NCBI GenBank assembly: GCA_046152955.1
Contig: JBJXGA010000147.1
Coordinates: 1 to 15,806, forward strand
Reading direction: 5' to 3'
Length of the DNA stretch: 15,806 nt
DNA from: SIAF01 sp046152955
GTDB lineage: Bacteria > Planctomycetota > Planctomycetia > Planctomycetales > Planctomycetaceae
The notes beneath the pieces were generated by a model, which saw only the letters and a program-made list of their open reading frames with translations, was not told where the DNA came from and did no database searches. Positions 1 through 6,887 of this stretch are shown one piece after another; the first letter of the stretch is position 1, and each line of letters begins with the position of its first letter. Position numbers and translations under genes: made by a program.

Positions 1-119
1 TCGGATTCGTCGCGGGCGCCGGTGCGGACGAAAAATCCCAGCGCCACGCTGTGGACGCCGGGACTTCGTTCGGCGACGATCTGCAGGCCGTTTTCCAGCC
101 GTGCTTCATGAAACTCCAA
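1..119 (-). CDS. M16-family metallopeptidase, N-terminal fragment (cut by window edge)
   Basis: Only the first 39 codons are visible; the rest lies beyond the left edge. The translation reads LEFHEARLENGLQIVAERS and continues with GVHSVALGFFVRTGARDES. This is the typical start of an M16 (pitrilysin/mitochondrial-processing-peptidase-like) zinc peptidase; in this family the HxxEH motif comes shortly after this point. The likely start is TTG at 119-117, because a perfect GGAGG lies six bases upstream and no in-frame ATG is available. The ATG at 109-107 is in another frame. The start overlaps the last codons of the upstream M16 gene by 14 bases, suggesting translational coupling and a two-subunit enzyme. 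I infer that this is the catalytic partner, because the neighbour lacks the zinc motif; the catalytic residues themselves are outside the window. Confidence 0.8.
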   Translation of the reverse strand, partial: MEFHEARLENGLQIVAERSPGVHSVALGFFVRTGARDES

Positions 120-1353
120 GGTGTACCTCCAACGGCTTGGGGCCGAGCGTCAAGATGGTGAAATTCCGGGCCGGAATCCGGCGGCTGTGCTCCAGCAGGA
201 TCGGCACGGTCAATTCTTCGATCTTCCGCCGGACTTCGTCGAGAGTCGTCACGCGCCCCAGATGATACCAGTCGCGGGCAATCGACGAAGCGCGCGAAGA
301 ACTCGATTCCTGCTGCATGATCAGCGTACTCTTGGCGCCCGCTTTGCAGCGATCAAGTTCGTCCTCGCCGATCCCCTCGCTCAAACGCATCAACTCTCCC
401 AGCGTCACGTCCAGCGTTTCCTGGGCGCGCTCCACGGTGGTGCCCGCGTAGCACAACACCCGCCCCTGGTCCCGCAGGCTGTTGAGCGACGCATACACCG
501 CGTAGCACAAGCCCCGCTTCTCCCGAACTTCGGTGAACAATCGCGAACTCATCCCGCCGGAAAGCACGCTCACCAGCCCCCAGGCGGCATAGTAATCCGG
601 ATCGTTGTACGCCACGCTGTCATAGGCAATGCCGATCTGCGTTTGCGTCGACTCATGGGGGATATGGTCCCGCGCCGGACCGCGCGGCCCCGAAACATAC
701 GTCGCCGGCGACTGAGGAGACCAGTCCCCAAACAGTTGTTCCACCAGTTCCAGCGTCTGATTCACGTCGACGCGCCCGGCAATCCCCAGAATGGCATCGC
801 GGGGACCGGCACACCGCTCATACAAACCCTTCACGTCCCCCGCCGTGAGCGATCCCACTCCCTCCAGCGTCCCTTCGCTCGGAACCCCCCAGGGGGCCTC
901 GTAGCAGCGACGCCGCAGTTCGATCATGACCTTTTGGCGCGGCTCATCTTCAATGGCCCGCAGCGACTGTTCGACCCCCATCCGCGCGGGCTCGAATTCT
1001 TCTTCGGGAAGATGCGGCCGCCGCACGACATCGGCATAAATCGCCAGAGCCGCCGGCAGGCTTTCCGCCACCGTCGCTCCCGTAAAGCTCAGGTGGCTGT
1101 TCCCCACCCCTTCGTTCCGCTGCAGTCCCAGGTTGTCCAGCGCATTGGTGAGCTGCATGCTGTCCCTGGAACCAGCGCCGCGCAGAATCAGGTCGACCAA
1201 CACGGCGGCGGCCCCCTCGCGCCCTGGCGGGTCGTAGTTGCTGCCGGCGGGAATCAACAACGAAAACGCCGCCGATTGCACGTCGGCCATCGGTTCGATG
1301 ATCAGCGTCAACCCGTTGGAAAATGTCCGCGTATGGATCTGCTGTTCGGGCAT
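106..1353 (-). CDS. M16-family peptidase-like protein, probably the non-catalytic subunit
   Basis: The 415-residue product, counted from the ATG at 1353, starts MPEQQIHTRTFSNGLTLIIE, the usual beta-strand entry of M16 domains, and spans two M16 halves. Where the family has the zinc motif HxxEH, this protein reads VLVDL (residues 51-55, just before ILRGAG), so both His and the Glu are gone. The C-terminal half keeps REKRGLCYAVY (residues 277-287), which carries the Arg/Tyr substrate-binding pair of M16. In known heterodimeric bacterial M16 enzymes one subunit carries zinc and the other the R/Y pair, and the truncated M16 gene immediately downstream fits the zinc role. No signal peptide is visible from this start. 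The frame stays open further upstream (TTG at 1455), but the extra residues look non-homologous. There is no clear Shine-Dalgarno before 1353. Family assignment is firm; the lack of catalysis is inferred. Confidence 0.9.
   Translation of the reverse strand: MPEQQIHTRTFSNGLTLIIEPMADVQSAAFSLLIPAGSNYDPPGREGAAAVLVDLILRGAGSRDSMQLTNALDNLGLQRNEGVGNSHLSFTGATVAESLPAALAIYADVVRRPHLPEEEFEPARMGVEQSLRAIEDEPRQKVMIELRRRCYEAPWGVPSEGTLEGVGSLTAGDVKGLYERCAGPRDAILGIAGRVDVNQTLELVEQLFGDWSPQSPATYVSGPRGPARDHIPHESTQTQIGIAYDSVAYNDPDYYAAWGLVSVLSGGMSSRLFTEVREKRGLCYAVYASLNSLRDQGRVLCYAGTTVERAQETLDVTLGELMRLSEGIGEDELDRCKAGAKSTLIMQQESSSSRASSIARDWYHLGRVTTLDEVRRKIEELTVPILLEHSRRIPARNFTILTLGPKPLEVHLGVS
126..130 (-). promoter_or_regulatory. 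Ribosome binding site deciding a TTG start
   Basis: GGAGG on the minus strand lies inside the coding region of the upstream M16 gene, six bases before the TTG at 119-117. It is the main reason to choose TTG as the start of the truncated second M16 gene. Confidence 0.65.
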
Positions 1354-1483
1354 CCGGAATCCGGCTTTCGAGTCTGGGGAATCGCCCCCGGCCAGGCATG
1401 ATGCCGCGGCACGAGCGCAAACGGTCATTGTCGCGACTGGACGCCGATTCCTCAAGCGCCTCGGGTTGTAACCACCTGCGATT

Positions 1484-2227
1484 CTACAGCAGACTCTCCA
1501 GCAACAGCCGCATTTTCCGCAGTTCGATGAGTCGCGAAGCGTCGTCCGTGAGTTCGGGTAAAATCTCGACCGACAGCGCCCGGTTGTACTTCACCCGCTG
1601 CAACTGGCTGATCAGGCGGCTGTAATCCATCTCTCCCAGCCCGACCGGAACCTGCACCTGACTGGGGGTTGTGTCCCGCAGATGCACATGATGCACAAAG
1701 GGATACACCTGGTCGAAATTCGCTCCGCGGTGCGGTCCGCAGATGTAATAGCTGGGGTCCAGGGTCAAACCCAATCCGCGGGCCGCCTGGCACAATTCGA
1801 TCGCCGTGTGCGGGTCCTCCGTGAGGTGCCCCGTCTTGGTCTTGATCGAGATCAGGATGCCATCCTGGCTGGCAATCCGCAATAGCTCGCGGAGCCGGTC
1901 GATCTCTGAGTTGAACGGGGTTCCCAGGCGGGATGCCGGCAGGGTGATCTGGGCGATCCGAAGCTGTTTGGCCACGCGGCTGAGGATCGCAAAATCGCTG
2001 GGACGGATCTCGTTCTCCAGACAAAACGCCACCGGCACGAGCCGCGTCGCCTCTCGATACCGCGTGCAAAATCGGTCGGGATCGCGGAGGATTTCGGAGG
2101 GCTTCAGATGGTCGCTGGCTTCATCCATCCAGATTTCGATCTTGTCGAATTCGAGATCGTCCAGCAGGAACGCCGCCTCCGCAAACGGCTTGTCCGAAAA
2201 ACTGCGCGTGGTCGCTGATACAAACAC
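1484..2227 (-). CDS. Sugar phosphate isomerase/epimerase-like TIM-barrel protein
   Basis: The 247-residue product belongs to the xylose-isomerase-like TIM-barrel family (AP-endonuclease-2 type fold), whose members isomerise or epimerise sugars using a divalent metal. Start chosen at GTG 2227, giving MFVSATTRSFSDKPF, because the first barrel strand begins here and GGAG lies nine bases upstream; the frame stays open to another GTG at 2308. Candidate metal ligands are D157 in LDPSYY, H182 in HVHLRD and E221 in SVEI. The position usually held by the first ligand Glu, at the end of an inner strand, reads Lys (K129 in ISIKTKTG), which is unusual. No signal peptide is visible, so it is probably cytoplasmic. 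It is on the same strand as the M16 pair, about 130 bases upstream of it. Substrate cannot be told from sequence. Confidence 0.8.
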   Translation of the reverse strand: MFVSATTRSFSDKPFAEAAFLLDDLEFDKIEIWMDEASDHLKPSEILRDPDRFCTRYREATRLVPVAFCLENEIRPSDFAILSRVAKQLRIAQITLPASRLGTPFNSEIDRLRELLRIASQDGILISIKTKTGHLTEDPHTAIELCQAARGLGLTLDPSYYICGPHRGANFDQVYPFVHHVHLRDTTPSQVQVPVGLGEMDYSRLISQLQRVKYNRALSVEILPELTDDASRLIELRKMRLLLESLL

Positions 2228-2649
2228 TGGGGCACACTCCGTTGATGAACTCCGGTCGGATCTCGGCGGCGGCGCCCGCCGGCCAGTCCTACCCGCGATT
2301 CGAAACACTCTCCCGCGCGGCGATCCGAGCCCCGCCGACGAATTCGTCCGCGAATCGAGCGGTTTTGATCCAAGTTGCTGGCAAGCAATAAGTTGCGACG
2401 CACATCCGGCCTGCCGACGCCAACTGCGGCCGGGCCAATGTTAATTTATCCCGATTGTGCGGAATCTGCAAGGTTGAGGGATCAATCCTCCCCTGACGAT
2501 GGTAGTTTGCGTGCGGATTCTGCACGTTCTTCCGGAAACGCCGCCGATAAACAGTGTGGGCCGCTTGCCGTCGATTGGCTTCGGCGATGCCTCAATCGCC
2601 CGACCGGCCCGATGACGATTCTCAGCCTGTTTTCCGGGGGAAAGTTCCG
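2228..2649. other. Divergent intergenic region
   Basis: This 422-base stretch separates the isomerase-like gene (minus) from the lipoprotein gene (plus) and must hold both promoters. I see a small inverted repeat at 2375-2388 (TTGCT and AGCAA around GGCA) and a short AT-rich stretch near 2440-2450, but no convincing paired -35/-10 match. Open frames that cross it have no recognisable protein character. Confidence 0.5.
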
Positions 2650-2961
2650 ATGCGCACAATGCTCTTCACCGTCGCGGTTGCCGCCGCGCTCCTGCCTGGC
2701 CTGATCGGATGCAGCCAGAATCCCAACCTCGTTCGGGGCCAGAATCCCGAGTTTTGCCCTGTCCCCGAGGGGATGTCGGGCGAATATTGCCCGCCGGACG
2801 ACGGCATGTGCCACAACGGATGCCACGGCCCGCACTGCTGCCACTGCCGCCCCTACTGCATTCCCAACGATCTGGTCTATCCTCCTCCGGGTGACGCTCC
2901 CGCCATCGTGCAGTATCCCTACTACACGACCAAAGGCCCTGACTGCTTCTTTCACCAGTAG
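2650..2961 (+). CDS. Small Cys/His-rich lipoprotein, function unknown
   Basis: The 103-residue product begins with a short lipoprotein signal peptide: MRT, then a hydrophobic stretch, then the lipobox LIGC with C21 as the predicted lipidated Cys. After cleavage the mature protein is about 83 residues and rich in Cys, Pro and His. The dense cluster GMCHNGCHGPHCCHCRPYC (about residues 55-73) has six Cys and three His and resembles a metal-binding or disulfide-bonded knot. The C-terminus reads QYPYYTTKGPDCFFHQ. The ATG at 2650 is chosen over an in-frame ATG 96 bases upstream because it places the signal peptide at the N-terminus; a purine-rich GGGGGAAAG precedes it. It is divergent from the isomerase-like gene and converges on mtnA. 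I recognise the style as a planctomycete-type small lipoprotein but know no function. No catalytic motif is visible. Confidence 0.75.
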   Translation: MRTMLFTVAVAAALLPGLIGCSQNPNLVRGQNPEFCPVPEGMSGEYCPPDDGMCHNGCHGPHCCHCRPYCIPNDLVYPPPGDAPAIVQYPYYTTKGPDCFFHQ

Positions 2962-2968
2962 GCCCCCC

Positions 2969-2995
2969 GTGGCTGACGCAGCCTGCGTCGGCAAC
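2969..2995. repeat. Short GC-rich palindrome, REP-like copy A
   Basis: The arms TGACGCA and TGCGTCG flank a GCC centre, and the stem can be extended by one G-T wobble and two further pairs. It begins eight bases after the stop codon of the lipoprotein gene. It resembles the palindromes at 9622-9642 and 9993-10015. It could form an mRNA 3' hairpin and may be a dispersed planctomycete intergenic repeat. Confidence 0.6.
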
Positions 2996-3090
2996 GGAAC
3001 GCAGAGTCACCCCAAAGTGGCAGACGGATGGCCCCGATGAATGTCGTGGCGGCCGTCCGGCGAATCTGGCCGAAACAGTCTGTGTTAGAC

Positions 3091-3111
3091 GTGGACGCTG
3101 GCAGCGTCCAC
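3091..3111. repeat. Perfect 9-bp hairpin touching the mtnA stop codon
   Basis: Arms GTGGACGCT and AGCGTCCAC flank GGC, giving a perfect nine-pair stem. The last base of the hairpin is the last base of the mtnA stop codon (TAG, 3113-3111). Placed between two convergent genes it may act as a 3' mRNA end or transcription block in either direction, although no T-run follows, so it is not a classical Rho-independent terminator. Confidence 0.6.
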
Positions 3112-4181
3112 TACGGGCGCACCGCCTGAAGACTCTCACGGAACGGGGGGCGGAGAACTCCCCGTTCCGTGACGAACGCGGCGACCAGCTCCGCGGGAGT
3201 CACGTCAAACGCCGGATTGTAGACCCCCACCGTTTCGGGGGCCGTTTGTCGTCCGAATCCGTGCGTGATTTCCTTCCGGTCCCGGTGTTCGATCGGAATC
3301 TCGGCCCCGGAGCCGATCGAAAAATCGAACGTGCTCGAGGGGGCCGCAACATAGAACGGAAGGCCGTGGTGCCGCGCCAATACCGCCACCCCGTACGTAC
3401 CGATCTTGTTGGCCGTGTCTCCATTCGCCGCAATCCGATCGGCTCCCACGATGACGGCGGCAATGCGCCCTTCGCGCATCACCTGCGCGGCCATCGAATC
3501 GCAAATCAACGTCGTATCGATGCCCCGCTGCACCAGTTCCCAGGCGGTTAAGCGCGCTCCTTGCAGCAGGGGTCGGGTTTCGTCGGCAAACACGCGCAAG
3601 CGCTTCCCCGCATCGTGCGCCGCGAAAATCACCGCCAGCGCTGTCCCGTAATCGGCTGTCGCCAGGCCTCCCGCGTTGCAATGCGTCAGAACGCCGGCGC
3701 CATCGGCCAGGAGCGCGGCGCCATGCTGTCCGATGGCGCGGCACATCGTCCGATCTTCCTCGTGAATGTCCCGCGCCTCGGCCAGCAGCCGCGCTGCCAG
3801 TTCCCTGGGGACCAGGTCCGCCGGCGAACGGTCCACCACCCTCCGCATCCGATCCAGAGCCCAGAACAGGTTGACCGCCGTGGGGCGGCTGGTCGCCAGA
3901 TAATCGCACACCTCTCGGAGCCGTCGGCGATATTCCTCCGCATCGCCGTCAATCGCCGACTGTCCTCCCACGCAAACGCCATAGGCCGCGGCGACCCCAA
4001 TCGCCGGAGCGCCGCGCACTCGCAAGGAGCGGATCGCTTCCCAAACCGTTTCGACATCGCGGCAGTCGATCTCGCGGAACTCAACCGGAAGCAACGTCTG
4101 GTCGATCATCACCAGATGTCCATCGACCTCCCCTTCCCAATGCAGTGTGCGAAACATCGTGGATTCGGAAGTGTGTGGCAT
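3111..4181 (-). CDS. mtnA: S-methyl-5-thioribose-1-phosphate isomerase
   Basis: MtnA converts 5-methylthioribose-1-phosphate to 5-methylthioribulose-1-phosphate in the methionine salvage pathway and belongs to the eIF2B-like fold family. The 356-residue length is normal. Family signatures are visible: LLDQT-like MIDQTLLP (25-32), RGAPAIGVAAAYG (56-68), THCNAGGLAT with the catalytic Cys at C168, and VGADRIAANGD with the catalytic Asp at D248, followed by NKIGTYG. The start at 4181 gives a ten-residue leader; M9 (4157) is an alternative and neither has a strong Shine-Dalgarno. It lies about 100 bases downstream of fliJ on the same strand, so read-through from the flagellar operon is possible but there is no functional link. 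No other methionine-salvage gene is in the window. Confidence 0.95.
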   Translation of the reverse strand: MPHTSESTMFRTLHWEGEVDGHLVMIDQTLLPVEFREIDCRDVETVWEAIRSLRVRGAPAIGVAAAYGVCVGGQSAIDGDAEEYRRRLREVCDYLATSRPTAVNLFWALDRMRRVVDRSPADLVPRELAARLLAEARDIHEEDRTMCRAIGQHGAALLADGAGVLTHCNAGGLATADYGTALAVIFAAHDAGKRLRVFADETRPLLQGARLTAWELVQRGIDTTLICDSMAAQVMREGRIAAVIVGADRIAANGDTANKIGTYGVAVLARHHGLPFYVAAPSSTFDFSIGSGAEIPIEHRDRKEITHGFGRQTAPETVGVYNPAFDVTPAELVAAFVTERGVLRPPFRESLQAVRP

Positions 4182-4281
4182 GCCATACCTGTCTGCGTGG
4201 TCGCTGGCGCGCCCCGCGCGGCCAGCCTGGATGTTCGAAAGCGGGGCTTCTTGTCAGTCACTGCCGTTGGTCATGGCTCAG

Positions 4282-4746
4282 TCATGGTATGGCGCCGGTC
4301 ACTGCGCGATTCCGGCTGAGCGCCCGCCAGGCTTCTTCCTGATCCAGTTCGAGTTGCCGCTCCTGCTGGAGGATCAACTCGGCCTGGCGGCTCGCGGACA
4401 GTTTTTCCAATCCTTTCACCGCCTGTTCGGCCTCCACCAGTGCTGCGCGGCACTGCTCCAGATTCTCCGCGGCCAACGCCGACTCCCGCCGGTTGACCTC
4501 AAGTTCACCCGCCAAATGCTCCAGATGAGAGCGGAGCGCCAGGCAGCCAGGGACATCGAGTCGTGGCTGCGCCGACAGCCGCCGCAACTCCTTCTGTTGG
4601 CGGTTGTGGTCCAGAACCAGGGCCTCCTGTTGCCGCTGGAGCGTCGCAACCTGGTGCAGTGCGCTGGCCAGCGCCTGGCGCCGCGCGTCGCGGTGGCTGC
4701 GCCGCCATTGCAGAAGAGACTCGAGTGTGAATTGAAAACGTTTCAT
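4282..4746 (-). CDS. fliJ: Flagellar export protein FliJ
   Basis: The 154-residue product starts MKRFQFTLESLLQWRRSHRD, the characteristic FliJ opening, and is almost entirely a charged alpha-helical coiled coil rich in Gln, Glu, Arg and Leu, with no membrane segment. FliJ is the central-stalk-like component of the flagellar type III export apparatus; it sits in the FliI ATPase hexamer and links it to the export gate. Its ATG overlaps the fliI stop codon in an ATGA arrangement (4746-4743), so the two are probably translationally coupled. The sequence of coiled coils diverges quickly, so assignment rests on the N-terminal motif, length, helix character and its position directly after fliI. Confidence 0.9.
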   Translation of the reverse strand: MKRFQFTLESLLQWRRSHRDARRQALASALHQVATLQRQQEALVLDHNRQQKELRRLSAQPRLDVPGCLALRSHLEHLAGELEVNRRESALAAENLEQCRAALVEAEQAVKGLEKLSASRQAELILQQERQLELDQEEAWRALSRNRAVTGAIP

Positions 4747-6062
4747 AAGCCCCCTGGCGAGGTGGCCGATTGCGTCAGAGCCTTCAAGCGAGCCACGGCG
4801 TCATCGAAGGAGGTGCGCTCCGTCATCCCCTGTTGAAGGAATCTCAGTATGGGACCGCGGAGCGCCAACGCCCGATCCACCAGCGGCTGCGAACCGGGCT
4901 GATAGGCGCCCACCGAAATCAGATCCTCCGACTGCTGGTAAGCGGCCAGAAGGCGCCTCAAATCGTCGGCGGCTCCGACCTGTTCCAGCCCGACCACGTC
5001 AGGCATCGAGCGGCTGATGCTCGACAGCACGTCGATCGCCGGCCAATGCGCCTGATGTGCCAATTTGCGGGAGAGCATGATGTGGCCGTCGAGAATGCCC
5101 CGCACCGCATCCGAAATCGGCTCGTTCGTGTCGTCTCCCTCCACGAGCACCGTGTACAATCCGGTGATGCTTCCCCGTTTCGACGTGCCGCTCCGCTCCA
5201 GCAGCCTGGGAAGCAGCGCAAACACGCTGGGAGGAAACCCGCGCGTCGCGGGAGGCTCACCCGCTGCCAGTCCAATCTCTCGCTGCGCCAGGGCAAACCG
5301 CGTCACGCTGTCCATCATCAACAGGACGTCCCGACCCAGGTCACGGAAGAACTCGGCGATCGTTGTTCCGGCATACGCCGCGCGGAGCCGCATCAGCGCC
5401 GGCTCGTCGCTGGTGGCCACCACAACCACGCTTCGCGCCAACCCCTCTTCACCCAGATCCTTTTCCACGAATTCGCGGACTTCGCGACCGCGTTCTCCCA
5501 CCAGAACGATCACGTTGACGTCGGCGGCGCATTGCCGCGCCATCTGCCCCAGGAGCACGCTTTTTCCCACACCGCTGCCGGCAAACACCCCCAGCCGTTG
5601 TCCCTTTCCGCACGTCAGCAGCGCATCGATGGCCCGGATTCCCGTCGCCAGCGGCTGCGCGATCCGCGGACGCTGCATGGGAGAAATCGGCTCGCCATGC
5701 AGGTTCGCCCGATGCGGCAGCGCGGGGACCGGCCCGGAATCGAGAAACCGGCCGCGACCATCGACGACCCGACCCAACAGCCGTTCCCCCACGCGCAGCA
5801 CCGGGGCCGATTGCGTCAGCACGACGCGATTGCCGCGCCGAATGCCTGCGAGGTCTCCCAGGGGGAGCAGCAGCGCTTCCTCACCCCGGAGACCCACCAC
5901 TTCGGCTTCCAGCGCCGTCCCGTTGTCCCGTTCGATCGCACACAGCGCCCCCAACGGGGCGGGAAAATCGACAACCGACGTCGTCAGACCGACCACGTGG
6001 CTGACGCTGCCGGTCAGCCCCAGAGGGAGAATGCGATGGACCTGTTCTTCGAGCGCGAGCAT
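4743..6062 (-). CDS. fliI: Flagellum-specific export ATPase FliI
   Basis: FliI is the F1-beta-like ATPase that powers substrate unfolding and delivery to the flagellar export gate. From the ATG at 6062 it is 439 residues, the usual size. An N-terminal beta-barrel is followed by the catalytic core: RAIDALLTCGKGQRLGVFAG (143-162), Walker A GSGVGKS (162-168), VGERGREVREF (188-198, with the probable catalytic Glu E190) and Walker B LLMMD ending at D251. DSVTRFALAQREIGLAAGEPP (251-271) and GSITGLYTVLVEGDD are also typical. The frame is open further upstream into fliH, but M30 of that longer frame begins MLALEEQ, lies four bases after the fliH stop, and gives a family-like N-terminus. No key residue is missing. 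Confidence 0.97.
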   Translation of the reverse strand: MLALEEQVHRILPLGLTGSVSHVVGLTTSVVDFPAPLGALCAIERDNGTALEAEVVGLRGEEALLLPLGDLAGIRRGNRVVLTQSAPVLRVGERLLGRVVDGRGRFLDSGPVPALPHRANLHGEPISPMQRPRIAQPLATGIRAIDALLTCGKGQRLGVFAGSGVGKSVLLGQMARQCAADVNVIVLVGERGREVREFVEKDLGEEGLARSVVVVATSDEPALMRLRAAYAGTTIAEFFRDLGRDVLLMMDSVTRFALAQREIGLAAGEPPATRGFPPSVFALLPRLLERSGTSKRGSITGLYTVLVEGDDTNEPISDAVRGILDGHIMLSRKLAHQAHWPAIDVLSSISRSMPDVVGLEQVGAADDLRRLLAAYQQSEDLISVGAYQPGSQPLVDRALALRGPILRFLQQGMTERTSFDDAVARLKALTQSATSPGGL

Positions 6063-6066
6063 GCCA

Positions 6067-6780
6067 CTATCCGAGGGGAAACAGTTCGTCAACGATCCGC
6101 GCCAGTTGAGATTCGATCCGCCCATCAATCGTTCCGTGACGGGTTTCAATCCAACATCCTCCCCGAGCGACCGTGTCGTCGGAAACCAGCGTCAATTCCC
6201 CCACGCGCGCCAGCGATTCCTGAATCTCCCGGGTACCTGTCTGCAACTGCTCGTGATCCTGAGGGTGCAGATGCACCACGATGTCCTGCGAACCGACCGT
6301 CCTCCGCAACACCTCACGGATCATCCCAACCGGAAGCTCTGCATCGGCGGCAATTTTCCGGTGGATGATTTTCTCGGCCATCGCCGCACTCAGTCGGATT
6401 GCCGTTTGCTCCCATTCCGCCAGCCAGGCGTCGCGCTCTGCTTCCAGGGCCTGGGCCACAGCCCGAAATGCCGGAAGCGCCTCGCCAAGCGCCTCCTGAC
6501 GGTACTGCCCGGCAAGCTGCGCGGCGCGGTCTTCGATCAACTCGCGAGAGGCTGCAATTCCCGCCTCCTGTCCTTCGGCGAATCCTTCCTCATAGGCCCG
6601 GCGTCTGATCTCCTGGGCGTCGCGGGCCGCCTGAGCCAGCATCTCAGCCGCCTGACGACTGACGCGTGTCCCCTGTTCCTCCCACTGTCTCTGCATGTCA
6701 TTGACAGGAAACGTCCCCCCCGCTCCGAGCTGTCGCGCGGCGTGGGCTTTGATCAGGCGGCTCGATTCTGAAGTCTGCAT
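6067..6780 (-). CDS. fliH: Flagellar assembly protein FliH
   Basis: FliH is the peripheral stator-like regulator that binds FliI and tethers it to the rotor (via FliN) and export gate. From the ATG at 6780 the product is 237 residues: an unstructured N-terminus, a long Ala/Glu/Arg-rich helix containing EEGFAEGQEAG (a hallmark FliH segment), then a globular C-terminus with AEKIIHRKI, VVHLHPQDH, GGCWIETRHGTIDGRIESQL. The C-terminal pattern of a conserved Gly-rich strand followed by DGRIE matches FliH and V-ATPase subunit E-like proteins. The frame remains open to a TTG at 6825, so the start is uncertain; no Shine-Dalgarno is clear at either. It lies about 110 bases after the FliF-FliG fusion gene and four bases before fliI. 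Confidence 0.9.
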   Translation of the reverse strand: MQTSESSRLIKAHAARQLGAGGTFPVNDMQRQWEEQGTRVSRQAAEMLAQAARDAQEIRRRAYEEGFAEGQEAGIAASRELIEDRAAQLAGQYRQEALGEALPAFRAVAQALEAERDAWLAEWEQTAIRLSAAMAEKIIHRKIAADAELPVGMIREVLRRTVGSQDIVVHLHPQDHEQLQTGTREIQESLARVGELTLVSDDTVARGGCWIETRHGTIDGRIESQLARIVDELFPLG

Positions 6781-6887
6781 GACGGGGGTTGCGGAGTCAG
6801 CAATGAATACGACGCGTGAGTGCAATCAATCGCAGAGAGATTCGGAGTGTCGTTCGATCCTGACGGGTCGCGCGGAATTGCGGGGAG

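Noticed and set aside
107..109. ATG as start of the truncated M16 gene
   Set aside because: It is out of frame with the M16 translation; the TTG at 119-117 is in frame and has a GGAGG.
121..1401. Plus-strand open frame of 426 codons over the M16 gene
   Set aside because: Arg/His/Gln-rich translation without motifs; the minus strand encodes a recognisable M16 protein over the same bases.
4770..6771. Two overlapping plus-strand open frames of more than 500 codons over fliI and fliH
   Set aside because: Low-complexity Arg/Ser/Pro-rich translations; fliI and fliH on the minus strand have complete family motifs.
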